Shown: positions 1-5,101 of the stretch, piece by piece
How positions within the stretch are numbered: position 1 is the stretch's first letter
Layout: each line of letters begins with the position of its first letter
Assembly: GCA_036490955.1 (NCBI GenBank)
Contig: DASXCX010000284.1
Span: forward strand, 1-5,101
DNA from: CAIKMD01 sp036490955
Lineage (GTDB): Bacteria > Pseudomonadota > Alphaproteobacteria > ATCC43930 > CGMCC-115725
Direction of reading: 5' to 3'
Length of the DNA stretch: 5,101 nucleotides
Notes under the pieces: model-generated
Databases searched by the model: none
What the model was told of the DNA's origin: nothing
Seen by the model: the letters and a program-made list of their open reading frames with translations, nothing else
Position numbers and translations under genes: made by a program

Positions 1-1
1 C

Positions 2-496
2 GTGCCGCTCGAGACGACGTTCCGCCTCACCGGCTCGTTGAGCTGGGGCGGCGTCGCGTCGATCTTGCTGCTGGGTCCGGTGGTCGATCGGCTCGGCGCA
101 ACGGGCGTCGTCACCTGCCTCTTCATCGGCGCGGCGATCGCCGTCGTCGGCATCGCCTGGGCCGGCGGCAGCATACCGCTGCTTGCCGTTTCCATTGTCG
201 CCGCCGGCGGTTGCATCACCGCGGGGCAAAGCTTCTGCAACATCCTCGCCGCCGCGCTCTATCCCACGGCGATGCGCTCGACCGGCATCGCCTGGGCGCT
301 CGGCATCGGTCGCGCCGGCACGATGTTGGGGCCGATCGTCGGCAGCCTGATGCTGGCGGCCAAACTGGCACCCGCAGCCATCCTCTACGGCACCGCGATC
401 CCGGCAGCGATCGCCGCAGTGGCGATCCTCCTGCTCGGCCGGCGCATGCGTCGCGCGCCGCCACCGAGAACCGCGGCGCCCGCCCAAATCCGGTAG
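2..496 (+). CDS. MFS transporter, AAHS (aromatic acid:H+ symporter)-like, C-terminal part only
   Basis: This is the 3' part of a polytopic inner-membrane transporter, open at the left edge; the true start lies outside the window. The GTG at base 2 is only an in-frame Val codon, because the first visible residue aligns with residue 295 of the complete paralogue at 587-1963. About 164 residues are visible, corresponding to the region from the TM7-TM8 loop to the end. The second-half motif A (GPVVDRLG, local residues 25-32) and the AAHS-like stretch GQSF...YPTAMRSTG...GIGRAG (about 75-106) are present. By my hand alignment, 27 of 45 residues in that stretch match the downstream paralogue. The protein ends in a basic tail (GRRMRR) and then a proline/alanine-rich end. 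From its family it should import an aromatic carboxylate with protons; the substrate is not readable. It lies 90 bases upstream of the next transporter and is probably co-transcribed with it. Confidence 0.88.
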   Translation: MPLETTFRLTGSLSWGGVASILLLGPVVDRLGATGVVTCLFIGAAIAVVGIAWAGGSIPLLAVSIVAAGGCITAGQSFCNILAAALYPTAMRSTGIAWALGIGRAGTMLGPIVGSLMLAAKLAPAAILYGTAIPAAIAAVAILLLGRRMRRAPPPRTAAPAQIR

Positions 497-572
497 CAGT
501 ACGCAATTTTCTTCCCCCGGGCCGGGCCAATCGGCGCATAATCAAAAGAAAAAACAATAACCGGCAGCGATC

Positions 573-580
573 AGGGAGGA
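573..580 (+). promoter_or_regulatory. Shine-Dalgarno site of the complete MFS gene
   Basis: AGGGAGGA lies 6 bases before the ATG at 587, a strong match to the 16S rRNA tail at good spacing. It fixes the start of the transporter at 587. The 90-base gap before it (497-586) is A-rich near the end. It carries CATAAT (537-542), which resembles a -10 box, but I find no matching -35, so I do not call a separate promoter there. Confidence 0.8.
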
Positions 581-586
581 TGGATC

Positions 587-1963
587 ATGGCACCCAATAG
601 TCCGGGGCAAGGTCAGACCGTCAACGTCTCGCAGGTGATCGACAGCGGACGCTTCGGCGGATTCCAGTGGATGGTAGCGACTTGGTGCTTCGTGCTCGTC
701 ACGCTCGACGGCTTCGACAACGGCGCCGTTAATTTCGCGGCACCGGTGATCACGAAGGAATGGGGCATCGCGATGCCGGCCTTCACCTCGGTCTTCGGCG
801 CCGGCCTCTTCGGGCTGATGCTCGGCGCGCTGTCCTCCGGACCACTCGCCGACCGATTCGGACGCAAGCTGGTCGTGCTCAGCTCGACCTTGGTGTTCTC
901 GATTTTCGCGCTCGCCACCACGCTGGTCCATTCGATCGACCAGCTTTGGATATTGCGTTTCCTCACGGGCATCGGCGTCGGCGGCTTGATGCCGAATTCG
1001 ATCGCTTTGACCGCGGAATACGCGCCGAAACGTATCCGCGCGACCGTGGTCGCGATCATGTTCCTCGGCTTTCCGTTGGGTGCCGGCGCCGGCGGCTGGA
1101 TCGGCCCGGCGCTGATCCCGAGCTTCGGCTGGCAGAGCCTCTTTCTGCTGGGCGGCTTAGTGCCGCTGATCCTGCTGCCGATCGCGATTTTCGTGCTGCC
1201 GGAATCGATCCGCTTCCTCGTCAATCGCGGCAATCGTCCCAATACGATCGCGGCGCTGCTCAACCGCCTCACCGGCCAGAGGCAATTCGACGGCACCGAA
1301 ACTTTCACGATGCCGACGGACCAGCATCTGCCGGGCTTCGCCGTGAAGCATCTGCTGACCGAAGGCCGCGCCCTTAATACCGTGCTTCTGTGGATCACCT
1401 TCTTCAGCAATCTTCTCATCATCTATTATCTCTCGAGCTGGCTGCCGCTGGTGCTGCGCTCTTCGGGCGTTCCCCTCGACGATGCTTTGCGGCTCGGCAG
1501 CCTCGTTTCTTGGAGCGGCATCGTCAGCACGCTGGCGCTCGGCCCGGTCGTCGATCGTGTTGGCGCGCCCGGCGTTTGCACCGTGCTTTATCTGCTCGCC
1601 GCCGCTTTTATCTTCGCGATCGGCCTGTCGGGCGCGAATGTCACGCTGTTGGCTATCACGATCATCGGCTGCGGCATGTGCGTGATCGGCGGCCAGAGCT
1701 TCATCAATGTGATGTCGGCGGTGCTTTATCCGACCGCGGTACGCTCGACTGGCGTCGGCTGGGCGCTCGGCGTCGGCCGCGTCGGCGCGATCGTCGGACC
1801 GGTGATCGGCGGCATCCTGCTCGCCGAGCAATTTACGCCGCGCAATCTGTTCTTCATGATCGCAGTGCCGGCGCTGGTCGCCGCGCTTTCGATGTTCGTC
1901 CTCAGCCGCCGGCTGCGCGGTCACGAGACGATGTCGGCCCGCGAGGTCGTCATCGCGCATTGA
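587..1963 (+). CDS. MFS transporter, aromatic acid:H+ symporter (AAHS, PcaK/BenK-like)
   Basis: This is a complete 458-residue, 12-helix inner-membrane permease, the usual length for the AAHS family. The TM1 signature DGFD (residues 41-44) fits the DGxD motif that is characteristic of AAHS carriers and needed for 4-hydroxybenzoate transport in PcaK. Motif A between TM2 and TM3 is intact (GPLADRFGRK, 85-94) and is repeated in the second half as GPVVDRVG (319-326). The TM6 end carries PESIRFL (205-211). Conserved charged residues typical of the family appear as R124, E144, D323, R386 and R398. A hydrophilic central loop spans about 212-262. The predicted role is proton-driven uptake of an aromatic carboxylate; which one cannot be told from sequence. 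It is a tandem paralogue of the truncated gene at 2-496 and runs convergently towards two ACMSD-like enzymes, which supports an aromatic-acid role. The start is fixed by the ribosome site at 573-580. Confidence 0.9.
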   Translation: MAPNSPGQGQTVNVSQVIDSGRFGGFQWMVATWCFVLVTLDGFDNGAVNFAAPVITKEWGIAMPAFTSVFGAGLFGLMLGALSSGPLADRFGRKLVVLSSTLVFSIFALATTLVHSIDQLWILRFLTGIGVGGLMPNSIALTAEYAPKRIRATVVAIMFLGFPLGAGAGGWIGPALIPSFGWQSLFLLGGLVPLILLPIAIFVLPESIRFLVNRGNRPNTIAALLNRLTGQRQFDGTETFTMPTDQHLPGFAVKHLLTEGRALNTVLLWITFFSNLLIIYYLSSWLPLVLRSSGVPLDDALRLGSLVSWSGIVSTLALGPVVDRVGAPGVCTVLYLLAAAFIFAIGLSGANVTLLAITIIGCGMCVIGGQSFINVMSAVLYPTAVRSTGVGWALGVGRVGAIVGPVIGGILLAEQFTPRNLFFMIAVPALVAALSMFVLSRRLRGHETMSAREVVIAH

Positions 1964-1969
1964 TCTTGC

Positions 1970-1996
1970 GAGGCCCGCTGTTAGGCAGCGGGTCTT
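1970..1996. terminator. Hairpin between convergent genes, probable bidirectional terminator
   Basis: CCCGCTG (1974-1980) pairs perfectly with CAGCGGG (1986-1992) around the loop TTAGG. Outward pairs, including G-U wobbles, extend the stem to about 1970-1996. It sits between the stop of the + strand transporter (1961-1963) and the stop of the - strand enzyme (2003-2005), where both transcripts must end. Neither side has a good run of T, so it is not a textbook intrinsic terminator. It may instead protect 3' ends or help Rho-dependent termination. Confidence 0.5.
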
Positions 1997-2002
1997 CGCG
2001 AT

Positions 2003-2926
2003 CTATCGAAAGCGCGGGAAGAGCGCAGCGGCGTTGTTGTCGATCGCCTTGAGTTCGTCGGCGGTGAACGCGCCGCTGTTGATGAGGCCGTTGACGCATT
2101 CGTCGGAATAGCGCCACGGATAATCCGTGCCGAAGCAGATTTGCGCCAACGGTATGAGATGCTTCAGCGCCAGCAGCGGCGCGCCGTGCAGCACTTGCGC
2201 CGTGTCGTAAAAGAATTTCTTCGCTTCGACGACGAAGCCTTGCGGCATCAGCTCCTTGTAGCGCGCCTCTTTTCCCATACGGATGAAGCGCTCGACCAGG
2301 AACGGCATCGTGCCGCCGCCATGCGACCAAATGACCTGGATATCGGGGCAACGCTGAAAGGTGCCGCCGAACAGCATATTGACAAGCGCTCGCGTCGTGT
2401 CGGTACCGTATTCGATCGACGAATCGCGGATCACGATCTCTTTGAGGATGCCGTGTGTGCACATCGGTCCGTGCGGGTGGGTATAGATCACCGCCTTGCG
2501 GCGATTGAGCTCGTCGAAGACCGGCGCAAAGATCTTGTCGCCGAGCCAGTGATTCTCGTAGCTGGTGATGAGATGGACGCCATCGCATTTGAGGACGTCG
2601 AAAGCGTATTCGATCTCCTTCAGCGCGCCGTCGACATCGGGCAGCGGCAAGCTCGCGAAATGGCCGAAGCGACCGGGATAATCCCTGACCAGCCGCGCCA
2701 TATAGTCGTTGTTCTCGCGCGAATAGGCGCGGCGCGCCTCGCCTTTTGCCTGCTCGGGCAAGGTCGCGGAATTGATCGCGAGGGTGACGCCGCCCTTGTC
2801 CATGTCCTCGAGCGCGTCCTTCTCATTCATGATCGAGGCGAGATGAGGAGTGAGCACGCCCCACTCGCGCAGCTGGGGGATATGCTTCGGGGCGACGAGA
2901 TGGTGATGGACGTCGATACGCGCCAT
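2003..2926 (-). CDS. ACMSD-like amidohydrolase-fold enzyme (amidohydrolase 2 family), downstream copy; probable aromatic acid decarboxylase
   Basis: A 307-residue soluble cytoplasmic enzyme of the amidohydrolase superfamily (PF04909 type), close to the usual length for ACMSD and 6-methylsalicylate/gamma-resorcylate decarboxylases. The metal site can be followed: IDVHHHL gives H7 and H9, YTHPH gives H150, WSHGGGTMPF gives the catalytic-type H202, and FGTDYPW gives D268. The DTTR motif (176-179) and LNRRKAVIYTHPH (140-152) are typical of the 6-methylsalicylate decarboxylase-like branch. The likely reaction is metal-dependent, cofactor-free decarboxylation of an aromatic or related carboxylic acid. 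A hydrolase or hydratase role is possible because family members vary. I chose the ATG at 2926 because MARIDVHHHL is the canonical N-terminus and a strong AGGAGG precedes it; an upstream in-frame extension to 3040 would run inside the previous gene. It is the second gene of a two-gene operon, starting 14 bases after its paralogue stops. Confidence 0.9.
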   Translation of the reverse strand: MARIDVHHHLVAPKHIPQLREWGVLTPHLASIMNEKDALEDMDKGGVTLAINSATLPEQAKGEARRAYSRENNDYMARLVRDYPGRFGHFASLPLPDVDGALKEIEYAFDVLKCDGVHLITSYENHWLGDKIFAPVFDELNRRKAVIYTHPHGPMCTHGILKEIVIRDSSIEYGTDTTRALVNMLFGGTFQRCPDIQVIWSHGGGTMPFLVERFIRMGKEARYKELMPQGFVVEAKKFFYDTAQVLHGAPLLALKHLIPLAQICFGTDYPWRYSDECVNGLINSGAFTADELKAIDNNAAALFPRFR

Positions 2927-2936
2927 GGAACGACAA

Positions 2937-2942
2937 CCTCCT
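2937..2942 (-). promoter_or_regulatory. Shine-Dalgarno site of the downstream enzyme, overlapping the upstream stop codon
   Basis: On the - strand the bases read TAGGAGGTTG. The perfect AGGAGG shares its first two bases with the TAG stop (2941-2943) of the upstream paralogue. Spacing to the ATG at 2926 is 10 bases, slightly long. Ribosomes ending the first gene would sit on this site, which suggests translational coupling. The site also decides the start codon at 2926. Confidence 0.8.
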
Positions 2943-3876
2943 AAAAGAAACGCGGCAGCAGCGGAGCGATGTTGCGATATTCGATCGCGCCGAGCTCGGC
3001 CTCGCTGAGGACGCCGGTGGCTTTGAGCTCGGCCCAGCATTTATCCGATTCGCCCCAGGGATAGTCCGAGCCGAAGACGGTGTGCTCGAGCCCGACGATG
3101 CTGCGCAGCGTGGTCAGCATCGCCGGGTGCATCGCCTGCGCCGTGTCGTAATAGAATTTCTTCAGCTCGGCGACGATGCCCTGCGGGAAGAGCTTCGCGT
3201 TCGCTGGAATATTCGCCGTCTTCAAGAGACGATAGATCAGGAACGGCATCGTGCCCCCGGCATGCGACCAGATGATGCGGAGATCGCCGCATCGCTGCGC
3301 CGTGCCGGTGAAGACCATATTGGCGATCGCGCGCGTCGTGTCGGTGCCGTATTCGATCATCGCGTCCGGCATCACGATCTCTTTCAGCGGCCGCGTGCAG
3401 CAATAGGGCGAATGCGGATGCGTATAGATCAACGCCTTGCGGCGGTTGAGCTCCTCGAACACCGGCGCAAACGCCTTGTCGCCGAGCCAATGATCGGCGT
3501 AGCTCGTCATCAGGTAGACGCCGTCGGCTTTCAGCACGTCGAGCCCGTATTTGATCTCTTTGAGGGTCGCGTCGACATGCGGCATCGGCAGCGCGGTGAA
3601 CATGCCGAAACGGCCGGGATGATCGGCGACCAGCCGGGCGAGATACTCATTGTTCTCGCGCGCCCAAGCAGCGCCGCGCGCGGCGTTCTCGATCGCGAAA
3701 CGCGGCGGCGCCGGCGTCGAATTGATGGCGAGCGTGACGCCGCCGCGATCCATATCTTCGAGCGCGCGGCTCGCATTCATCGCATCGGCGTCGTGCTTGG
3801 CGATGATGCCCACTTCCTGCAGCGGCCCGAGACAGGCCGGCGCGGCCAAATGATGATGCGTGTCGATACGCGGCAT
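2941..3876 (-). CDS. ACMSD-like amidohydrolase-fold enzyme (amidohydrolase 2 family), upstream copy; probable aromatic acid decarboxylase
   Basis: A 311-residue paralogue of the enzyme at 2003-2926, encoded first in the operon. The metal and catalytic residues line up: RIDTHHHL gives H7 and H9, YTHPH gives H153, WSHAGGTMPF gives H205, and FGSDYPW gives D271; DTTR is at 179-182. By hand alignment, residues 141-189 match the other copy at 34 of 49 positions. Differences cluster beside the metal ligands: SPYCCTRP replaces GPMCTHGI after the third His, SHAGG replaces SHGGG, and a 3-residue insertion lies near residues 58-66. This suggests a related but different substrate. The start at 3876 gives the canonical MPRIDTHHH N-terminus and has GAGG six bases upstream. 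An in-frame ATG at 3990 would add 38 basic, low-complexity residues not expected in this family and would run through the palindrome. The family chemistry is metal-dependent non-oxidative decarboxylation; the exact substrate is unknown. Confidence 0.9.
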   Translation of the reverse strand: MPRIDTHHHLAAPACLGPLQEVGIIAKHDADAMNASRALEDMDRGGVTLAINSTPAPPRFAIENAARGAAWARENNEYLARLVADHPGRFGMFTALPMPHVDATLKEIKYGLDVLKADGVYLMTSYADHWLGDKAFAPVFEELNRRKALIYTHPHSPYCCTRPLKEIVMPDAMIEYGTDTTRAIANMVFTGTAQRCGDLRIIWSHAGGTMPFLIYRLLKTANIPANAKLFPQGIVAELKKFYYDTAQAMHPAMLTTLRSIVGLEHTVFGSDYPWGESDKCWAELKATGVLSEAELGAIEYRNIAPLLPRFF

Positions 3877-3882
3877 GAGCCC

Positions 3883-3886
3883 CCTC
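3883..3886 (-). promoter_or_regulatory. Shine-Dalgarno site of the upstream enzyme
   Basis: On the - strand, TGAGGGGG precedes the ATG at 3876, with GAGG placed 6 bases before it. It is weaker than the AGGAGG in front of the second enzyme gene but well spaced. It supports 3876 over the longer upstream start at 3990. Confidence 0.6.
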
Positions 3887-3913
3887 AGGAAACGCGGCGC
3901 GGCACGCTTGGCA

Positions 3914-3933
3914 AAAATCGCGGCCGCGATTTT
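3914..3933. promoter_or_regulatory. Perfect 20-bp palindrome, candidate operator of the enzyme operon
   Basis: AAAATCGCGGCCGCGATTTT is a perfect palindrome with no mismatch and no spacer, 38 bases upstream of the first enzyme start. It lies in the only intergenic region from which the enzyme pair can be transcribed. On the - strand, TAAAAT (3934 to 3929) overlaps its edge and matches a -10 box at 5 of 6 positions, although I find no convincing -35 at 16-18 bases. If that -10 is used, the palindrome would sit on the transcription start, a typical place for a repressor. Alternatively, it can fold as an 8-bp stem with a GGCC loop followed by T residues, like a small terminator or attenuator, in either direction. 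The palindrome is certain; its role is inferred. Confidence 0.55.
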
Positions 3934-3994
3934 AACCAACCTAGCACGCGGCACCGGCCTCGCCCATTTACGCGCTGTCAACTCACGCATGACA

Positions 3995-4023
3995 TTGTCG
4001 CCTGCCGCAACTACCCTGATAGA
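3995..4023 (+). promoter_or_regulatory. Possible sigma-70 promoter of the DUF898 gene
   Basis: TTGTCG (3995-4000) matches the -35 consensus at 4 of 6 positions. GATAGA (4018-4023) lies 17 bases downstream and matches the -10 consensus at only 3 of 6. This would start transcription near 4030, about 14 bases before the ATG. Weak matches like this are common by chance, so the call is tentative. Confidence 0.3.
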
Positions 4024-4032
4024 TTGCTGGAC

Positions 4033-4038
4033 GGGGGA
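4033..4038 (+). promoter_or_regulatory. Weak Shine-Dalgarno site of the DUF898 gene
   Basis: GGGGGA ends 5 bases before the ATG at 4044. A second ATG at 4039 is in another frame that stops at 4149 and yields no recognisable protein, so 4044 is preferred. The weak site and the hairpin just inside the gene suggest modest translation. Confidence 0.45.
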
Positions 4039-4043
4039 ATGAC

Positions 4044-5101
4044 ATGGCGGAAATCAATGGCCTCACGGGCGTTGCCCGTGAGCGCGTCGCTTACGAGGGC
4101 AGGCCGGGTCTCGTCGGGCTGCTCTCGAAGAATTATTTTCTCACGCTGATCACGGTCGGAATCTATCGCTTCTGGGCTGCGACGCGTTTGCGACGCTATC
4201 TCTGGAGCAATATCCGCATCGGTGGCGACGGGCTCGAATATATCGGGACCGGCCGCGAGCTCTTCCTCGGCTTTCTTATCGCCCTCGCGGTGCTCGCCCC
4301 GCTTAGCATCGCCTATATCGTCATTTACCGTCTCTCGCTCGGCAGCCCGGCTTTGGCGGCGAGCGTCCAAGGCTGTTATTTCCTCGCGCTCTTCATTTTC
4401 CTGCAGGTCGCGCTCTTTCGTTCGCGCCGCTATCGCCTGTCACGCACGACCTGGCGCGGCATCTACGCCGGACAGACCGGATCGACCTGGCATTATCTCG
4501 GCCTCTTCCTCGGCTACGGCCTGTTGACCGTCGTGACGCTCGGCCTTGCGTTGCCGTGGATGCATGTCGCACTCGCGCGCTACAAGCTCAACAACACCTG
4601 CTTCGGCAATCGCACGCTCCATATCGAAGCAAAAGGGAGCGCCCTCTTCGGGCGCTGGCTCGTCGTGCTCGCGCTTATTGTCGTGCCGGTCGCGCTGGCC
4701 GTTCTGCCGAACCTGTCGGCCCTTACGCATCCGGTATACCTGCCGCAGCCAAAAGGCCCGCCGAGGCTGCAAGCGCCGCATCCCGGCGCCTTCGCTTTCT
4801 TCTTTTTCGCCTTTGTTCTCGGCGCCCTCGGGCTAATCTGGTATCGCATCGAGGCGTTCCGTTATCTGGCCTCGCGCGTCCGGTTGGGCACGATGCAATT
4901 GCATTCAGCCGCAAAAGGCACGTCAGGCATCGGCATGGTGCTGCTCTTTTGCCTTGGGATGATCGGCATATCGATCGCGCTCGGCATCGTTATTTTTGTC
5001 GTCGGCATGATGGCGGTGCCGCTCGTGAAAGGCGCCGTCATCGGCAAGACGATCGCACCGCAAACGCTGGTTCTGTATGTCGTCGCCGCGATGTTCCCCG
5101 T
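4044..5101 (+). CDS. DUF898 (YjgN-family) polytopic inner-membrane protein, 3' end missing
   Basis: The frame is open from the ATG at 4044 to the right edge, giving 352 residues without a stop; E. coli YjgN is about 400 residues, so most of the protein is present. No molecular function is established for the family. Typical DUF898 features are visible: LTLITVGIYRFWAATRLRRY (33-52), RTTWRGI (134-140) and LTVVTLGLALPW (161-172) followed by LARYKLNNTCFG (177-188). Hydrophobic segments lie at about 27-45, 72-96, 108-126, 150-174, 204-224, 247-266 and 296-325, with another starting near 341. A Pro-rich hydrophilic loop (about 225-247) separates two of them. A motif of RY, then Gly 9-10 residues later, then Gly 17-19 after RY, recurs four times (from R51, R129, R179, R273), indicating internal duplication. 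The gene is divergent from the enzyme operon, so a shared role is not implied. No signal peptide is apparent. Confidence 0.85.
   Translation, partial: MAEINGLTGVARERVAYEGRPGLVGLLSKNYFLTLITVGIYRFWAATRLRRYLWSNIRIGGDGLEYIGTGRELFLGFLIALAVLAPLSIAYIVIYRLSLGSPALAASVQGCYFLALFIFLQVALFRSRRYRLSRTTWRGIYAGQTGSTWHYLGLFLGYGLLTVVTLGLALPWMHVALARYKLNNTCFGNRTLHIEAKGSALFGRWLVVLALIVVPVALAVLPNLSALTHPVYLPQPKGPPRLQAPHPGAFAFFFFAFVLGALGLIWYRIEAFRYLASRVRLGTMQLHSAAKGTSGIGMVLLFCLGMIGISIALGIVIFVVGMMAVPLVKGAVIGKTIAPQTLVLYVVAAMFP
4062..4082. repeat. Perfect 9-bp inverted repeat in the first codons of the DUF898 gene
   Basis: CTCACGGGC (4062-4070) and GCCCGTGAG (4074-4082) are exact reverse complements around a 3-base GTT loop. 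They encode Leu-Thr-Gly-Val-Ala-Arg-Glu at residues 7-13. In RNA this would be a very stable hairpin 18 bases after the start codon. It could slow early elongation, or at DNA level serve as a protein-binding site. There is no T-run after it, so it is not an intrinsic terminator. Confidence 0.6.

Noticed and set aside
511..530. GC-rich CCCGGG/GGCC run between the two transporter genes as a terminator
   Set aside because: Only 4-base arms with a tiny loop and no T-run follow; too weak to call.
1157..1960. A 267-codon - strand reading frame antisense to the complete transporter gene
   Set aside because: Its product is a highly charged, low-complexity sequence, as expected from reading hydrophobic transporter codons backwards; no family resemblance.
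2141..2944. A 267-codon + strand reading frame antisense to the downstream enzyme gene
   Set aside because: The same shadow effect in GC-rich DNA; no domain and no ribosome site worth noting, while the - strand frame has all expected motifs.
3898..3954. 8-base direct repeat CGCGGCAC (3898-3905 and 3947-3954) flanking the palindrome
   Set aside because: Short and GC-rich, so likely by chance in this composition; no third copy or regular spacing was seen.
3976..3981. A perfect TTGACA on the - strand as -35 of the enzyme operon
   Set aside because: At 16-18 bases downstream the sequence is GC-rich (GCCGGT) with no -10 resemblance, and the nearest good -10 (TAAAAT) is about 41 bases away, so the pair does not make a normal sigma-70 promoter.
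3877..3990. N-terminal extension of the upstream enzyme to an ATG at 3990
   Set aside because: The extra 38 residues are basic and low-complexity. The family starts at the IDxHHH strand, and a ribosome site stands in front of the ATG at 3876.
3082..4149. A 355-codon + strand reading frame antisense to the upstream enzyme gene
   Set aside because: It mirrors the codon bias of the - strand enzyme. Its translation is rich in Arg, Asp and His with no recognisable domain, and the opposite strand has an intact metal-enzyme family signature.
4222..4836. Short + and - strand reading frames within the DUF898 region (4222-4527, 4546-4836, 4440-4781)
   Set aside because: They are out-of-frame shadows of the long open frame from 4044 to the window edge, which alone gives a recognisable membrane protein.

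Overview
The window is GC-rich and gene-dense, with Shine-Dalgarno-led genes and strong third-position G/C bias. It looks like the chromosome of a high-GC proteobacterium. An alphaproteobacterium (rhizobial or acetobacterial type) is my best guess, but this rests on composition and gene style only, because there is no rRNA or other phylogenetic marker. I see no mobile element, CRISPR array, tRNA or rRNA.

Layout, left to right. (1) 2-496, + strand: the 3' part of a major facilitator superfamily transporter whose start lies outside the window. (2) 587-1963, + strand: a complete paralogue of that transporter, with the features of the aromatic acid:H+ symporter (AAHS, PcaK-like) group. (3) 1970-1996: a hairpin between convergent genes, probably a shared terminator. 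(4) 2003-2926 and 2941-3876, both - strand: two tandem paralogous metal-dependent amidohydrolase-fold enzymes of the ACMSD / 6-methylsalicylate decarboxylase-like group, transcribed from the right and probably translationally coupled. (5) 3877-4043: a 167-base divergent control region holding a perfect 20-base palindrome. (6) 4044-5101, + strand: a DUF898/YjgN-family polytopic membrane protein, cut off by the right edge.

Working together (inference): regions 1-4 read as a small aromatic-acid utilisation locus in which both the importer and the enzyme are present as tandem pairs. The transporters would bring in aromatic carboxylates and the enzymes would decarboxylate (or hydrolyse) them. The two enzymes keep the same metal ligands but differ in the loops next to them, so they may handle two related substrates. 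The DUF898 protein is divergently transcribed, has no known function, and may be unrelated.

The most unusual items are the perfect palindrome just upstream of the enzyme pair, the double duplication of transporter and enzyme, the four-copy motif inside the DUF898 protein, and a perfect hairpin in the first codons of the DUF898 gene. I do not see a clearly new defence or mobile system here.
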